This document shows positions 1 to 9,094 of a DNA stretch of 64,000 nucleotides, piece after piece (position 1 is the first letter of the stretch; every line of letters starts with the position of its first letter). The notes below the pieces were generated by a model that worked only from the letters and a program-made list of their open reading frames with translations, was not told where the DNA came from and searched no databases. Source of the stretch: an uncultured Alphaproteobacteria bacterium (lineage in GTDB: Bacteria; Pseudomonadota; Alphaproteobacteria; Rhizobiales; Aestuariivirgaceae); the NCBI GenBank assembly GCA_945957365.1, contig CAMFKI010000009.1, positions 62,001-126,000 of the forward strand, read 5' to 3'. Made by a program: the position numbers and the translations under genes.

Positions 1-1601
1 TCAGAGATCACCATGAGGATGCGGCGCTGCTCGCGCCGCGCCAGCAGGCGGTTGTGGGCCCAGATCAGCGCCTCGCCGTCGATGTTTTCCTTGAGCAGCC
101 CCTCGCGCATCATCAGGCCGAGGTTCTTGCGCGCGCGGCGCCAGGGCGTGTCGGCCGACTTGTAGATGATGTGGCGCAGGTCGTTGAGGCGGCCGGGGTT
201 GGCCGGCTTGTTGGAGGCCAGCCACTTCTCGCGCGCCTGGCCGCCCTTCCACGCACGCGTGGTGAAGCCGAGGATCTCGACCTTCACGCCGCAGCGTTCG
301 AGCGTGCGGGCGAGGATGTCGGCGCAGGTGGCGGCAACCGTGATGGGCCGCCCGCGCATCGAGCCCGAATTGTCGAGCAGCAGGCTCACCACCGTGTCGC
401 GGAATTCCGTGTCCTGCTCCTCCTTGAAGGAGAGCGGGTGCATGGGGTCGATGACGACGCGGGTGAGGCGAGCCGCGTCGAGAACACCTTCCTCGAGGTC
501 GAAGTCCCACGAGCGGTTCTGCTGCGCCATCAACCGGCGCTGCAGGCGGTTGGCGAGGCGGGCGACGACGCCCTGCAGGTTGGAGAGCTGCTTGTCGAGA
601 TAGTTGCGAAGCCTGGTCAGTTCCTCGGCGTCGCACAGGTCCTCGGCCGAGATCACCTCGTCGAACTGGTTGGTGAAGACCTTGTAGAAATCCTCGTTGG
701 AGAGGGACGAGAAGGGCAGCTGCGGCTTCCACGGCTCCTCGCCGTCCTGTTCCTCTTCGCCTTCCTGGTCCTCGCCCTCGTCCTCGACGTCCATCTGCTG
801 GGCGTCCATTTCGGCGGCTTCGGACTCGCCCTCGGCGTCCTGCATCTCCTCCATCGACTGCTGGGAGCTTTCCTGCTCCTCGCTGTCGGGCGTCTCCTCG
901 CGCTCGCCCGAATCCTCCTCGGGCTCGCTTTCGTCATTCTCGTCGGACTGGTCGGGGTCCTCTCCCAGCTCCTCTGCCATGTCGAGCGCGGCGATGATGT
1001 CGCGCGACATGCGGGCGAAGGCCGCCTGGTCGTGGATGTTGTCCATGAGGTGCGCGAGCTGGTCGTGTGCCTTGTCCTCGATCCAGGGGCGCCACAGGTC
1101 GACCATCGTGCGCGCGCCCTCGGGCGGCGTGGCCCCGGTCAGCTTCTCGCGCACCAGCAGCGCCACGGCCTCGTCCAGCGGCGCATCCTTGCGGTCGGTG
1201 TAGCGGGCCACGTCCTTCTTGCGGTAGCGATCGTCCAGCATGGCGGCCAGGTTGGTCTTCATGCCCTGCATGGCATTGGCGCCGAGCGCCTCGATGCGGG
1301 CCTGCTCCACCGCCTCGAATACGGCGCGGGCATTCTTGCCCTGCGGCTGGTAGCGGGAATGAACCTTGTCGTTGTGATTGGCGAGGCGCAGTGCGAAGGC
1401 ATCTGACAAGCCGCGCACGATGGCGATGTCGCCCGCCTTCAGCTCATTGCCGACCTGCGGCAGCTTGGCCCGGTTGCCGGCCAGCGAAGGGGCCTCGTTG
1501 CCGAAGGCCACGGAGAGTTCCGGGTCTTCGGCAATGGTCTTCATCGCGACGGTGAGGACGCGCTTGAACTCGTTCGAAGGTGTGTCCTTCTCCTTCGCCA
1601 C
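1..1601 (-). CDS. cobT: Cobaltochelatase subunit CobT (partial, C-terminus cut by window edge)
   Basis: CobT is a subunit of the aerobic cobaltochelatase, which inserts Co2+ into hydrogenobyrinate a,c-diamide with CobS and CobN in cobalamin synthesis. The frame is open from a GTG at 1601 to the window edge, about 533 codons; the family is usually about 630 residues, so roughly the last 100 are missing. A long Asp/Glu/Ser-rich linker lies at about residues 207-290. A von Willebrand A domain follows, with the MIDAS motif DNSGSM near residue 410. The last visible residues, ILMVIS, continue the VWA fold. The GTG lies 10 bp after the cobS stop, and the reading before it ([14 protein letters not shown]) fits the family N-terminus, so cobS-cobT form an operon. 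The identity is firm; the GTG start is likely but has only a weak ribosome site. Confidence 0.93.
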   Translation of the reverse strand, partial: MAKEKDTPSNEFKRVLTVAMKTIAEDPELSVAFGNEAPSLAGNRAKLPQVGNELKAGDIAIVRGLSDAFALRLANHNDKVHSRYQPQGKNARAVFEAVEQARIEALGANAMQGMKTNLAAMLDDRYRKKDVARYTDRKDAPLDEAVALLVREKLTGATPPEGARTMVDLWRPWIEDKAHDQLAHLMDNIHDQAAFARMSRDIIAALDMAEELGEDPDQSDENDESEPEEDSGEREETPDSEEQESSQQSMEEMQDAEGESEAAEMDAQQMDVEDEGEDQEGEEEQDGEEPWKPQLPFSSLSNEDFYKVFTNQFDEVISAEDLCDAEELTRLRNYLDKQLSNLQGVVARLANRLQRRLMAQQNRSWDFDLEEGVLDAARLTRVVIDPMHPLSFKEEQDTEFRDTVVSLLLDNSGSMRGRPITVAATCADILARTLERCGVKVEILGFTTRAWKGGQAREKWLASNKPANPGRLNDLRHIIYKSADTPWRRARKNLGLMMREGLLKENIDGEALIWAHNRLLARREQRRILMVIS

Positions 1602-1611
1602 CTTGGCTCAC

Positions 1612-2601
1612 TCAGGCAATGGCAACGTGAGCGGAGGATTCCGGCAGTTCCTCGCCGAAGCAGCGCTGGTAGAATTCGGCCACCACGCTGCGCTCGAGCT
1701 CGTCGCACTTGTTGAGGAAGGTCACGCGGAAGGCGAAGCCCACGTCGCCGAAGATCTCGGCATTCTGCGCCCAGGTGATGACGGTGCGGGGCGACATGAC
1801 GGTGGAGAGGTCGCCCTGCATGAAGGCATTGCGGGTCAAGTCCGCCACGCGCACCATGTTGGAGAGGATCTTGCGGCCCTTCTCGGTGTCGAAGTGCTTC
1901 GACTTGGCCGTGACGATGCCCACTTCCTGCGCATGCGGCAGGTAGTTGAGGGCGGTGATGATCGACCAGCGGTCCATCTGCGCCTGGTTGATCTGCTGCG
2001 TGCCGTGATAGAGACCCGTCGTATCGCCAAGGCCGATCGTATTGGCCGTGGCAAAAAGCCGGAATGCGGCATGCGGACGGATGACGCGCGACTGGTCGAG
2101 CAGCGTCAGCTTTCCCGAGCTTTCGAGGATGCGCTGGATCACGAACATCACGTCCGGGCGGCCGGCGTCATATTCGTCGAAGACGAGGGCGACGTTGTGC
2201 TGGTAGGCCCAGGGCAGGATGCCTTCTCGGAATTCGGTGACCTGCTTGCCCTCCTGCAGCACGATCGCATCCTTGCCGATGAGATCGATGCGCGAGATGT
2301 GGCTGTCGAGGTTGATGCGGATGCAGGGCCAGTTGAGGCGGGCCGCGACCTGCTCGATGTGGGTCGACTTCCCGGTGCCGTGATAGCCCGTCACCATGAC
2401 CCGGCGGTTGTAGGCGAAGCCCGCGAGGATGGCGAGCGTGGTCTCGCGGTTGAAGAGATAGTCCGGGTCGAGATCCGGAACATGCTCCGAGGTCTTGGAA
2501 TAGGCGGGAACTTCCATGTTGGTGTCGAAGCCGAAGAGCTGCTTCACCGACGCCTTGGTGTCGGGCATGCCATTCGCCTCTGCAGTGGCCTTCGCATTCA
2601 T
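1612..2601 (-). CDS. cobS: Cobaltochelatase subunit CobS (AAA+ ATPase)
   Basis: CobS is the AAA+ ATPase that works with CobT to drive cobalt insertion by CobN. The 329 residues match family length. A short N-terminal region ([15 protein letters not shown]) precedes the Walker A motif GYHGTGKST at about residues 72-80 and Walker B ALVFDEYD at about 138-145. The start at 2601 was chosen because related CobS proteins carry about ten residues before the PD-T/S-V segment. An in-frame ATG at 2568 with a better-spaced GAGG upstream is the alternative. It is the first gene of the cobS-cobT pair. cobN is not in the window. Confidence 0.95.
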   Translation of the reverse strand: MNAKATAEANGMPDTKASVKQLFGFDTNMEVPAYSKTSEHVPDLDPDYLFNRETTLAILAGFAYNRRVMVTGYHGTGKSTHIEQVAARLNWPCIRINLDSHISRIDLIGKDAIVLQEGKQVTEFREGILPWAYQHNVALVFDEYDAGRPDVMFVIQRILESSGKLTLLDQSRVIRPHAAFRLFATANTIGLGDTTGLYHGTQQINQAQMDRWSIITALNYLPHAQEVGIVTAKSKHFDTEKGRKILSNMVRVADLTRNAFMQGDLSTVMSPRTVITWAQNAEIFGDVGFAFRVTFLNKCDELERSVVAEFYQRCFGEELPESSAHVAIA

Positions 2602-2742
2602 GTCAGGGGATCTTCATGTTCCGGGGTTACGCGGGCGGGTTTTAGACGGTCAGGCCCTGCCGGGCAAGGCTTTGCGCCGCCGAAAGCTTGATGTGGCCCA
2701 TGTCCTCATCGCCGAGGTGAGCGCACCTCGGCGGGACATGTG

Positions 2743-3348
2743 CTAGCAGAACCCACTTGAACGCAGGTGGTCATAGGCCTGGATCACCGCCTTCAGCGTA
2801 TCCTCGTTGGCCCGGCTGCCATTGTTGGCGTCGGGATGCAGGCGCTTGACCAGCGTCTTGTACTGGCTCTTCACCTGATCGGGTGTCGCGGTATCGTCCA
2901 GGCCCAGCGTTTGCAGGGCCTTCATCTCGGTCGAGCGCAGCGCCCGCCCGGTGGGGTGGCGGCCCGGCGCCTTGGCGGCCTTGGCGGCAAGGCCGAACGG
3001 GTCGTCGCGCAGCTGGGCACCCCGGCGGCGCACGCTGGACGCATTGGGTGTCGCATTCTGGCCCAGTTTCCAGGTCGGACGCTCGCCGAGGCGGGCGTTC
3101 CTCTGGAACTCCTGCATCTCGTCGTCCTTCATGCCCTGAAAGTAGTTGTAGGACTTGTTGTACTCCTGCACATGCGCGGTGCAGTAGTTGTAGAACTTGC
3201 CCTCGTGGCCGCGGCCCATGGGGGCCTTGTGCGGCCCCGGTCGCGGGCAATCGGGCCAGTCGCACTGCGGCACGGTTTCGGCTGCCTTTTTCTTGTCGGC
3301 AGCGGGCTTCACGCGGATCTTGTCGAAGTATTTTGAATCGAGCTTCAT
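2743..3348 (-). CDS. J-domain protein with Cys-rich N-terminus
   Basis: The 201-residue protein carries a C-terminal J domain (about residues 140-201) with the HPD tripeptide in RLHPDANNG that stimulates Hsp70 ATPase. The N-terminal half has four possible zinc ligands, C29, C34, C56 and H59, in the arrangement C-x4-C then C-x2-H, followed by an aromatic-rich YNKSYNYF segment. A low-complexity linker (AAKAAKAPG) joins the two parts. It lies just upstream of cobS on the same strand and divergent from bolA, an arrangement common in alphaproteobacteria. The partner chaperone and client are unknown. The J-domain assignment is firm; the zinc-binding role is inference. Confidence 0.85.
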   Translation of the reverse strand: MKLDSKYFDKIRVKPAADKKKAAETVPQCDWPDCPRPGPHKAPMGRGHEGKFYNYCTAHVQEYNKSYNYFQGMKDDEMQEFQRNARLGERPTWKLGQNATPNASSVRRRGAQLRDDPFGLAAKAAKAPGRHPTGRALRSTEMKALQTLGLDDTATPDQVKSQYKTLVKRLHPDANNGSRANEDTLKAVIQAYDHLRSSGFC

Positions 3349-3410
3349 CGCGGCTGATTATGGTGATAGAGCCCCGCGCAAGCAAGCTTTGCCTGCCGCG
3401 GAGAGACAGA

Positions 3411-3692
3411 ATGACAGCTGATCCGAAACTTGGCCCGGTTGGCCAAAGAATCACCACGAAACTCACGCAGGGTTTCGCGCCGGCGGCATTGCAGGTGATC
3501 GACGAGTCGCACCACCACGCTGGCCACTCCGGCTCCCGGCCCGATGGCGAGAGCCATTTCCGCGTCGTCATCGTGGCCGAATCCTTCCGCGGCAAATCGC
3601 GCGTCGAGCAGCACCGGATGGTCAATGCCGCTCTGGTGGACGAGCTGAAGGAACGCGTGCACGCGCTCGCGATCCAGTCGTCGGCGCCGTAG
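3411..3692 (+). CDS. bolA: BolA family protein
   Basis: This 93-residue protein has the BolA fold signature: SHFRVVIVAESFRGKSRVEQHRMV, split here as SHFRVVIV and the FxGKSxxxxHR segment with the conserved His. BolA proteins bind [2Fe-2S] clusters with monothiol glutaredoxins and influence iron handling and cell shape. A His-rich stretch (SHHHAGHS, about residues 33-40) precedes the conserved core, as in many alphaproteobacterial BolA proteins. The ATG at 3411 has GGAG seven bases upstream. It is divergent from the J-domain gene and convergent with the CNNM/CBS gene. Confidence 0.9.
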   Translation: MTADPKLGPVGQRITTKLTQGFAPAALQVIDESHHHAGHSGSRPDGESHFRVVIVAESFRGKSRVEQHRMVNAALVDELKERVHALAIQSSAP

Positions 3693-3720
3693 GACGCGCT
3701 TCAATCACATCCTCCGAACT

Positions 3721-3815
3721 TGCCGTCACCCCAGCGAAAGCTGGGGCCCCGCTTTGGCGGAGGGCGGCGCGCATTGATGCAAAGCGGGGTGCCAGCTTTC
3801 GCTGGCATGACGGCA
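3721..3815. repeat. Cruciform intergenic palindrome, family B copy 1
   Basis: The outer arms TGCCGTCA (3721-3728) and TGACGGCA (3808-3815) are perfectly complementary. Inside are three more stems: CCCCAGC/GCTGGGG around a GAAA loop (3729-3746), CCCCGCTTT (3747-3755) with AAAGCGGGG (3781-3789), and GCCAGC/GCTGGC around TTTC (3791-3806). The element fills the gap between the convergent bolA and CNNM genes. A second copy lies at 41030-41106. It could act as a bidirectional terminator or be a REP-like mobile repeat. Confidence 0.85.
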
Positions 3816-3849
3816 TTTAGGGTGGCTTTCGCGAGATGCACCGCTAGCC

Positions 3850-5133
3850 TTACCCCTCCGCAAGCTCCCCCTCGCGCTTCACCGGGCTCATCCGCAGCGC
3901 GGTGATCTGGTGGCGGCGCTTCTTCAGGATCTCGAAGCGGAAGCCGTGGAAGACGAAGGCCTGGCCGACCTCCGGGATCATGCGGGCCTCGTGGATGACG
4001 AGGCCTGCAATGGTGTTGGCCTCCTCGTCGGGGAGGTCCCAGTCGAAGGCGCGGTTGAGGTCGCGGATCGCCACCGAACCGTCGACGAGGTAGGAGCCGT
4101 CGGGCTTGGGCCTGACGCCCGTCGCCACCGCATCGTGCTCGTCCTTGATGTCGCCGACGATCTCTTCGATGATGTCCTCGAGCGTGACGAGGCCCTGCAC
4201 CTCGCCGTACTCGTCGACCACGATCGCAAAGTGGCTCTTGCGCTTGAGAAAGGCATTGAGCTGGTCCGGGATGGCACGGGTATCGGGCACGAACCAGGGC
4301 GGCAGCAGGATGTCCTCGATGTCGACCTTGCTGGCATCGCCAGCGTGCTTCTGCAACGCCGCGAAGAGGTTCTTCGCATGCAGCACGCCGATGATGTTGT
4401 CGGGCGTGTCCTTCCACACCGGAATGCGGGTGTGGCCGCTCTTCAGCACCGTGTTGACGATGTCCTTGGGGTCTTCCTCGATGTCGAGCATGGTCATCTT
4501 GGTGCGATGGACCATGATGTCGGCAACCTCGAGGTCCTGCATGGCGAGAATGCCCGACAGCATGTCGCGGTCGTTCTTCACCACCGTGCCGTCCTTCACG
4601 TGAAGGTCGATCGCCTCGCGCAATTCCTCGTGCATGGTGTGGGTTTCATCCACGCCGCTGCTGCCGGTGAGGGTGAGCAACCCGCGCGCCAAAACCTCCA
4701 GAGCCGTGGCGGGCGGGCCGAGGATGGCGGTCAGAAGCTGCGCCGGGCGCGACAGGGTCACCGCCACGCGATCGGCGCGCCGCGCGGCATAGGCGTCGGG
4801 CAGCATGAGGCCGAAGAAGGCGAAGGCGGCGATCATCACGAGGCCCCCGAGGCCCGCCTGCAGCGGTGGCAGCTGGTGGAACAGCAGGAAGGCCGCGAGC
4901 CCGCCGGCGAGCAGCGCCGCCAGCAGCTTGGCCAGCGCCAGGGCGCCCATGGTGCGGTCTTCGGTTGCGAGCAGGTCGAGGGCCGTTCCGGCGCCGCGCA
5001 CGCCGCGCTTCTGCAATTCGCCCAGCCTGGTGCGCGAGGCGTTCCACAGGCTGGCGCGCACGGCGGCCGCGAAGGCGGAGAGGATGAGCAGGGCGACGAG
5101 GGCGCCCCCGATCAGTCCGGAGCCGGAACTCAT
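3850..5133 (-). CDS. CNNM/CorC-type transmembrane protein with CBS domains (HlyC/CorC family)
   Basis: The 427 residues contain an N-terminal DUF21/CNNM membrane region with about three hydrophobic segments up to residue 120, then a tandem CBS pair. The pair runs from about residue 205 to 325 (DIMVHRTKMTMLDIE, TRIPVWKDTPDNIIGVLHAKNLF, FAIVVDEYGEVQGLVTLEDI). A C-terminal CorC/HlyC transporter-associated domain follows (DGSYLVDGSVAIRDLNR). The family is linked to Mg2+/Co2+ efflux and cation homeostasis; the older name hemolysin is misleading. The start overlaps the aroB stop by 4 bp, so it is co-translated with aroB. The association aroK-aroB-CNNM is common in Rhizobiales, but the functional link is unknown. 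Confidence 0.88.
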   Translation of the reverse strand: MSSGSGLIGGALVALLILSAFAAAVRASLWNASRTRLGELQKRGVRGAGTALDLLATEDRTMGALALAKLLAALLAGGLAAFLLFHQLPPLQAGLGGLVMIAAFAFFGLMLPDAYAARRADRVAVTLSRPAQLLTAILGPPATALEVLARGLLTLTGSSGVDETHTMHEELREAIDLHVKDGTVVKNDRDMLSGILAMQDLEVADIMVHRTKMTMLDIEEDPKDIVNTVLKSGHTRIPVWKDTPDNIIGVLHAKNLFAALQKHAGDASKVDIEDILLPPWFVPDTRAIPDQLNAFLKRKSHFAIVVDEYGEVQGLVTLEDIIEEIVGDIKDEHDAVATGVRPKPDGSYLVDGSVAIRDLNRAFDWDLPDEEANTIAGLVIHEARMIPEVGQAFVFHGFRFEILKKRRHQITALRMSPVKREGELAEG

Positions 5134-6266
5134 CGCTGGCGGAGATCCTCCGTGAGGAAGTCGAGCACGTCATGCTCCGGCACATCCTTGGCAATGAAGG
5201 CCTCGCCGATGCCGCGCGCCAGGATGAAGGTCAGCTTGCCGCCCTGTGCCTTCTTGTCCTGGCGCATGATGTCCAGCAGCGTGGCAGGCGGCGGAAGTTC
5301 GCCGGGGATTTGCGCGGCGTGAATGGGAAGGCCCACGCTCTTCAGGTGCTTGGCCACACGTTCGGCCGTGCCGGGCGCGCAGAGCTTCTGGCGCTCGGAG
5401 AAGCGGAAGGCCTGCACCATGCCGATCGACACGCCTTCGCCATGCAGCAGGCGCTGCGAATAGCCGGTGGCCGATTCGAGGGCATGGCCGAAGGTGTGGC
5501 CGAGGTTGAGCAAGGCGCGCACGCCGGTTTCGTGCTCGTCTTCGGCAACGATCTGCGCCTTGGCCTCGCAGGACTTGCGGATGGCGTGCACGCGGGCCTG
5601 TGAATCGCCGCGCATGATGGCGGGCGCGGAACCCTCGAGCCATTCGAAGAACCCCGCATCACCGAGCAGGCCATATTTCGCAACCTCGGCATAGCCCGCC
5701 GCAAGCTCGCGCTTCGGCAAGGTGTCGAGAAGCGCGATGTCGGTGATGACGGCGAGCGGCTGGTGGAAAGCCCCGATCAGGTTCTTGCCATGGGGCGAGT
5801 TGATTCCGGTCTTGCCGCCCACCGAAGAGTCCACTTGTGACAGCAGCGTGGTCGGGATCTGGATGAAGTCGACGCCGCGCCGCAGGATCGCGGCGGCAAA
5901 GCCCGCGAGATCGCCGATGACCCCGCCGCCGAAGGCGATGATGCGGTCACGCCGCTCGATGCCGGCCCCCAGCAGCTTGTCGCAGAGTTCGGCCAGATGC
6001 TGGTAGCTCTTGGTCTTTTCGCCCGCCGGCATGATGATCGCGGTGGAGCGGATGCCCTTCGCGGCCAGCGCGCGCTCGAGCGTTGCGAGATGCGCCTTCG
6101 CCACGTTCTCGTCCGTCACGATGGCGGTCAGCGGGCGCCTGAGGAAAGGCGCCACGATATCGCCGGCACGGGCCAGCAGGCCTTCGCCGATCTCAATGTC
6201 ATAGCTGCGATCGCCCAGTGCGACGGGCACGGTTTCACGGCGTTCGGTGGCGTTCAGGTCACTCAT
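5130..6266 (-). CDS. aroB: 3-dehydroquinate synthase
   Basis: AroB converts DAHP to 3-dehydroquinate, the second step of the shikimate pathway, using NAD+ and a divalent metal. The 378 residues show the NAD-binding glycine motif GGGVIGDLAGFAAA, the PTTLLSQVDSSVGGKTGIN segment, and metal-ligand motifs EVAKYG and LNLGHTFGHALE. Length is normal for the family. The start overlaps the end of aroK by 8 bp and the end overlaps the CNNM gene by 4 bp, indicating one transcript. Confidence 0.97.
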   Translation of the reverse strand: MSDLNATERRETVPVALGDRSYDIEIGEGLLARAGDIVAPFLRRPLTAIVTDENVAKAHLATLERALAAKGIRSTAIIMPAGEKTKSYQHLAELCDKLLGAGIERRDRIIAFGGGVIGDLAGFAAAILRRGVDFIQIPTTLLSQVDSSVGGKTGINSPHGKNLIGAFHQPLAVITDIALLDTLPKRELAAGYAEVAKYGLLGDAGFFEWLEGSAPAIMRGDSQARVHAIRKSCEAKAQIVAEDEHETGVRALLNLGHTFGHALESATGYSQRLLHGEGVSIGMVQAFRFSERQKLCAPGTAERVAKHLKSVGLPIHAAQIPGELPPPATLLDIMRQDKKAQGGKLTFILARGIGEAFIAKDVPEHDVLDFLTEDLRQR

Positions 6267-6852
6267 CTTGCGTCTTCTTCTTGTCCCAGCCGTCCCACTG
6301 CGCGAGGGCGCGGATCACGTCGTTCACCATCTGGCCATGCTGCACGTCACGGCTCTCCACCGTCACGTCCGCCAGCCCGTAGACCGGGTAGCGCTTGTCG
6401 ATCAGACCGCGCATCACCGCCTCGGGATCCTCGTTCTGGAGGAGCGGCCGATCCTGCCGTTTCATCACCCGCTTCATCAGGATGGGCAGCGCCGCCCTGA
6501 GCCACACCGAAATGCCGCTCTCCTGAATGCGCTGGCGGGTCTCCTCGTTCATGTAGGCGCCGCCACCGGTGGCCAGCACCTGCGCGCCGTTGCCGATCAG
6601 GCGCTGGATCACCCGGCGTTCGCCTTCGCGAAAATAGGGCTCGCCATGGTCGGCGAAGATTTCCCGAATGGATTTTCCGGCCGCCGCCTCGATTTCATGG
6701 TCGGCATCGACGAAAGGAATGGAAAGTTTCTCGGCCAGCCGGCGCCCGACGCTCGTCTTGCCGGCGCCCATGAGACCGACGAGCACGATGGGGCGCTGCC
6801 CCAACCGCTGCCGGACCATTTCGGCCTCTTTTGCAATAGAACGGCGCGCCAT
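6259..6852 (-). CDS. aroK: Shikimate kinase
   Basis: AroK phosphorylates shikimate to shikimate-3-phosphate. The 197-residue protein has a P-loop GLMGAGKTS at about residues 26-34, the shikimate-binding DADHEIE segment, the EGERRVIQRL motif and the ATGGGAY loop. It leads the aroK-aroB-CNNM operon. The upstream region of about 110 bp is shared divergently with the small membrane ORF before xerD. The start at 6852 gives a slightly long N-terminus; the ATG of MVRQRLG is an alternative. Confidence 0.96.
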   Translation of the reverse strand: MARRSIAKEAEMVRQRLGQRPIVLVGLMGAGKTSVGRRLAEKLSIPFVDADHEIEAAAGKSIREIFADHGEPYFREGERRVIQRLIGNGAQVLATGGGAYMNEETRQRIQESGISVWLRAALPILMKRVMKRQDRPLLQNEDPEAVMRGLIDKRYPVYGLADVTVESRDVQHGQMVNDVIRALAQWDGWDKKKTQDE

Positions 6853-6960
6853 CCAACTTCCTCAACTTGGCGCCGGTTCTACCGTGCATGGCAATCGACC
6901 GCAAAGCCTTTCCGAAGCAGGACTTACCCGCTACACTTGAGACGTTTCTGGTGGTGGTTG

Positions 6961-7104
6961 ATGCCCGATACGGTCAAGTTCGTGCTGGTGCTGGCGTTTC
7001 TCGGAGGCGCGATCTATGGCAGCGCCTGGGCGCTGTCGCACTTCCCGCCGGAGCAGGCAGAAATCGTCAAGCCGCTGCCGAGCGAGAAGCTGCGTGCCAA
7101 ATAG
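6961..7104 (+). CDS. Small single-pass membrane protein upstream of xerD
   Basis: This 47-residue ORF starts MPDTVKFVLVLAFLGG. It has one hydrophobic segment (about residues 5-27) followed by a charged tail [19 protein letters not shown], so it is probably anchored with a short soluble C-terminus. It overlaps the xerD GTG start by 11 bp, so translation is coupled. A small protein of similar make-up occurs before xerD in many Rhizobiales (from memory, not checked). No function is known. Confidence 0.65.
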   Translation: MPDTVKFVLVLAFLGGAIYGSAWALSHFPPEQAEIVKPLPSEKLRAK

Positions 7105-8014
7105 CGTCTCCCAGCGCCTGATCGACCGCTTCCTCGAAATGATGGCGGCCGAACGCGGCGCATCGCAAAACACCCTTGCCGCCTATCGCCGCGACCTCGA
7201 ATCCTATGCCGAAGGCATCGCCGACCTGAAGGGAGCGGGTCCCGACGACATCCGCCGGCATCTCGAGGCGCTGGAGGCGCAGGGTCTCGCCCGCTCTTCC
7301 GCCGCGCGCAAGCTCTCCGCCATCCGCCAGTTCCACCGCTTCCTGCATGGCGACGGCCTCGCCCGCGACAATCCGGCCACCGCCATCGACAGCCCGCGGG
7401 CCGCCCGGCCGCTCCCCAAGATGATCTCGCAGGCGGACGTGACGGCGCTGGCCGAGGCGGCGCGGGCACGCGTGAAGGCCGCAAAGGACCGGCAGCTGCT
7501 CAAGGCGCTGCGGCTCCTGTGCCTCATCGAACTGCTCTATGCGACGGGGCTGCGCGTCTCGGAACTCGTCGGCCTCACCGTCCAGGCGGCAAGTGCCGAG
7601 AGGGACTTCATCCTGGTCAAGGGCAAGGGCGGGCGCGAGCGGCTGGTGCCGGTCTCCGCCACGGCGCGGTCGACGCTTGTCGATTATCTCTCAGCCCTGA
7701 AGAAATCCGGCCTCGCCGGGTCGAAATGGCTGTTCCCCTCCTCCGGCGCCGCAGGGCACCTCACCCGGCAGCATTTCGCGCTCGAGCTCAAGGCGCTGGG
7801 CCGGGAGGCCGGACTCGATGCCGCAAAGCTCTCGCCCCACGTGCTCCGCCATGGCTTCGCAAGCCACCTGCTGGAAGGCGGCGCCGACCTGCGCGCTGTC
7901 CAGCAAATGCTTGGCCACGCTGACATTTCCACGACCCAGATCTATACCCACGTGCAGGCCGAGCGCCTACGTGAGGTGGTGGAGACCCACCATCCGCTTG
8001 CCAAGAAAAGTTGA
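7094..8014 (+). CDS. xerD: Site-specific tyrosine recombinase XerD
   Basis: XerD acts with XerC at dif to resolve chromosome dimers. With a GTG start at 7094 the protein is 306 residues. It has an N-terminal SAM-like core-binding domain ([11 protein letters not shown]) and a C-terminal catalytic domain with R154 (ATGLRVSEL), K178 region ([12 protein letters not shown]), H249-x-x-R252 ([12 protein letters not shown]), H275 (LGHADIST) and nucleophile Y284 (TQIYTHV). All catalytic residues are present. GAGAAG lies six bases before the GTG and is inside the preceding small gene. An ATG further in would remove part of the core-binding domain, so GTG is preferred. Confidence 0.94.
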   Translation: MPNSVSQRLIDRFLEMMAAERGASQNTLAAYRRDLESYAEGIADLKGAGPDDIRRHLEALEAQGLARSSAARKLSAIRQFHRFLHGDGLARDNPATAIDSPRAARPLPKMISQADVTALAEAARARVKAAKDRQLLKALRLLCLIELLYATGLRVSELVGLTVQAASAERDFILVKGKGGRERLVPVSATARSTLVDYLSALKKSGLAGSKWLFPSSGAAGHLTRQHFALELKALGREAGLDAAKLSPHVLRHGFASHLLEGGADLRAVQQMLGHADISTTQIYTHVQAERLREVVETHHPLAKKS

Positions 8015-8070
8015 CTTCCGGCCGCCGCGCGGCCAGTTTCCGCGCCAACACTGACCCGTTCCGAGGCCCA

Positions 8071-9024
8071 ATGCCGACTTATCTCGATTTCGAAGCCCCG
8101 CTCGCCGAACTGGAAGGCAAGATCGCGGAACTCCGCGCGCTCGCCACCGGCGACAAGACCGTGTCGATCTCGGACGAGGTGAAGGGCCTGGAAAAGAAGG
8201 CGGCGAAGCAGCTGACCGACCTTTATGCCAGTCTCGAACCCTGGCAGAAGGCGCAGGTGGCGCGCCATCCGGAACGCCCGCACGCCGTCGACTACATCGG
8301 CCAGCTGATCACCGAATTCACACCCCTCGCCGGCGACCGCAAGTTTGCCGAGGATTTCGCCGTGGTCGGTGGCCTCGGCCGTTTCGAGGGCCAGCCCGTC
8401 ATGGTGCTGGGCCAGGAAAAGGGCAATGATACCGCGTCCCGCCTCAAGCGCAATTTCGGCATGGCGCGGCCCGAGGGCTACCGCAAGGCCGTGCGCCTGA
8501 TGGAAACGGCCGATCGCTTTGGCCTCCCCGTCATCTCCTTCGTCGATACCGCCGGCGCCTATCCCGGCATCGATGCCGAGGAGCGCGGCCAGGCCGAGGC
8601 CATCGCGCGGTCGACCGACTGCTGCCTGTCGCTCGGCGTTCCCACCGTCTCGGTGGTGATCGGAGAGGGGGGCTCGGGCGGGGCCATCGCCATTGCGACT
8701 GCCAACGTGGTGATGATGCTCGAACACGCCATTTACAGCGTCATCTCGCCGGAAGGGGCGGCCTCGATCCTGTGGCGCGACGCGGCGCGCGCCAAGGATG
8801 CCGCGGCGGCCATGAAGATCACCGCGCAGGATTTGAAGAAGCTCGGCGTCATCGACGAGATCATCCCGGAACCCAAGGGCGGTGCGCACCGCGCGGCGTC
8901 CGAGGCGATCGCGGCGACCGGCGAGGCCATTGCCCGCGCCCTCAAGACCTTCGACGGCGTGGCGCCGGACGCGCTGCGCGCCCAGCGCCGGGAGAAATTC
9001 CTCGGTATAGGCCGCAATCTCTGA
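8071..9024 (+). CDS. accA: Acetyl-CoA carboxylase carboxyltransferase subunit alpha
   Basis: AccA pairs with AccD to transfer CO2 from carboxybiotin to acetyl-CoA, making malonyl-CoA for fatty acid synthesis. The 317 residues begin [15 protein letters not shown], as in the family. They contain [22 protein letters not shown] and the oxyanion segment [10 protein letters not shown]. An upstream in-frame ATG at 8011 would add an Arg-rich non-homologous extension, so 8071 was chosen; GAGG precedes it. The gene follows xerD by 56 bp; a 6-bp GC hairpin (8020-8034) lies between them. Confidence 0.97.
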   Translation: MPTYLDFEAPLAELEGKIAELRALATGDKTVSISDEVKGLEKKAAKQLTDLYASLEPWQKAQVARHPERPHAVDYIGQLITEFTPLAGDRKFAEDFAVVGGLGRFEGQPVMVLGQEKGNDTASRLKRNFGMARPEGYRKAVRLMETADRFGLPVISFVDTAGAYPGIDAEERGQAEAIARSTDCCLSLGVPTVSVVIGEGGSGGAIAIATANVVMMLEHAIYSVISPEGAASILWRDAARAKDAAAAMKITAQDLKKLGVIDEIIPEPKGGAHRAASEAIAATGEAIARALKTFDGVAPDALRAQRREKFLGIGRNL

Positions 9025-9094
9025 TCGCCGCGGCTCTGCCTGCTTGCTGCCGCAAATCACCTCCACACAGGGGTGTGAACGATCAGGGATGGAC

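Noticed and set aside
3721..3815. Candidate CRISPR-like or IS-end structure
   Set aside because: Only a single cruciform with covarying stems; no spacer-repeat periodicity, no transposase and no target duplication seen.
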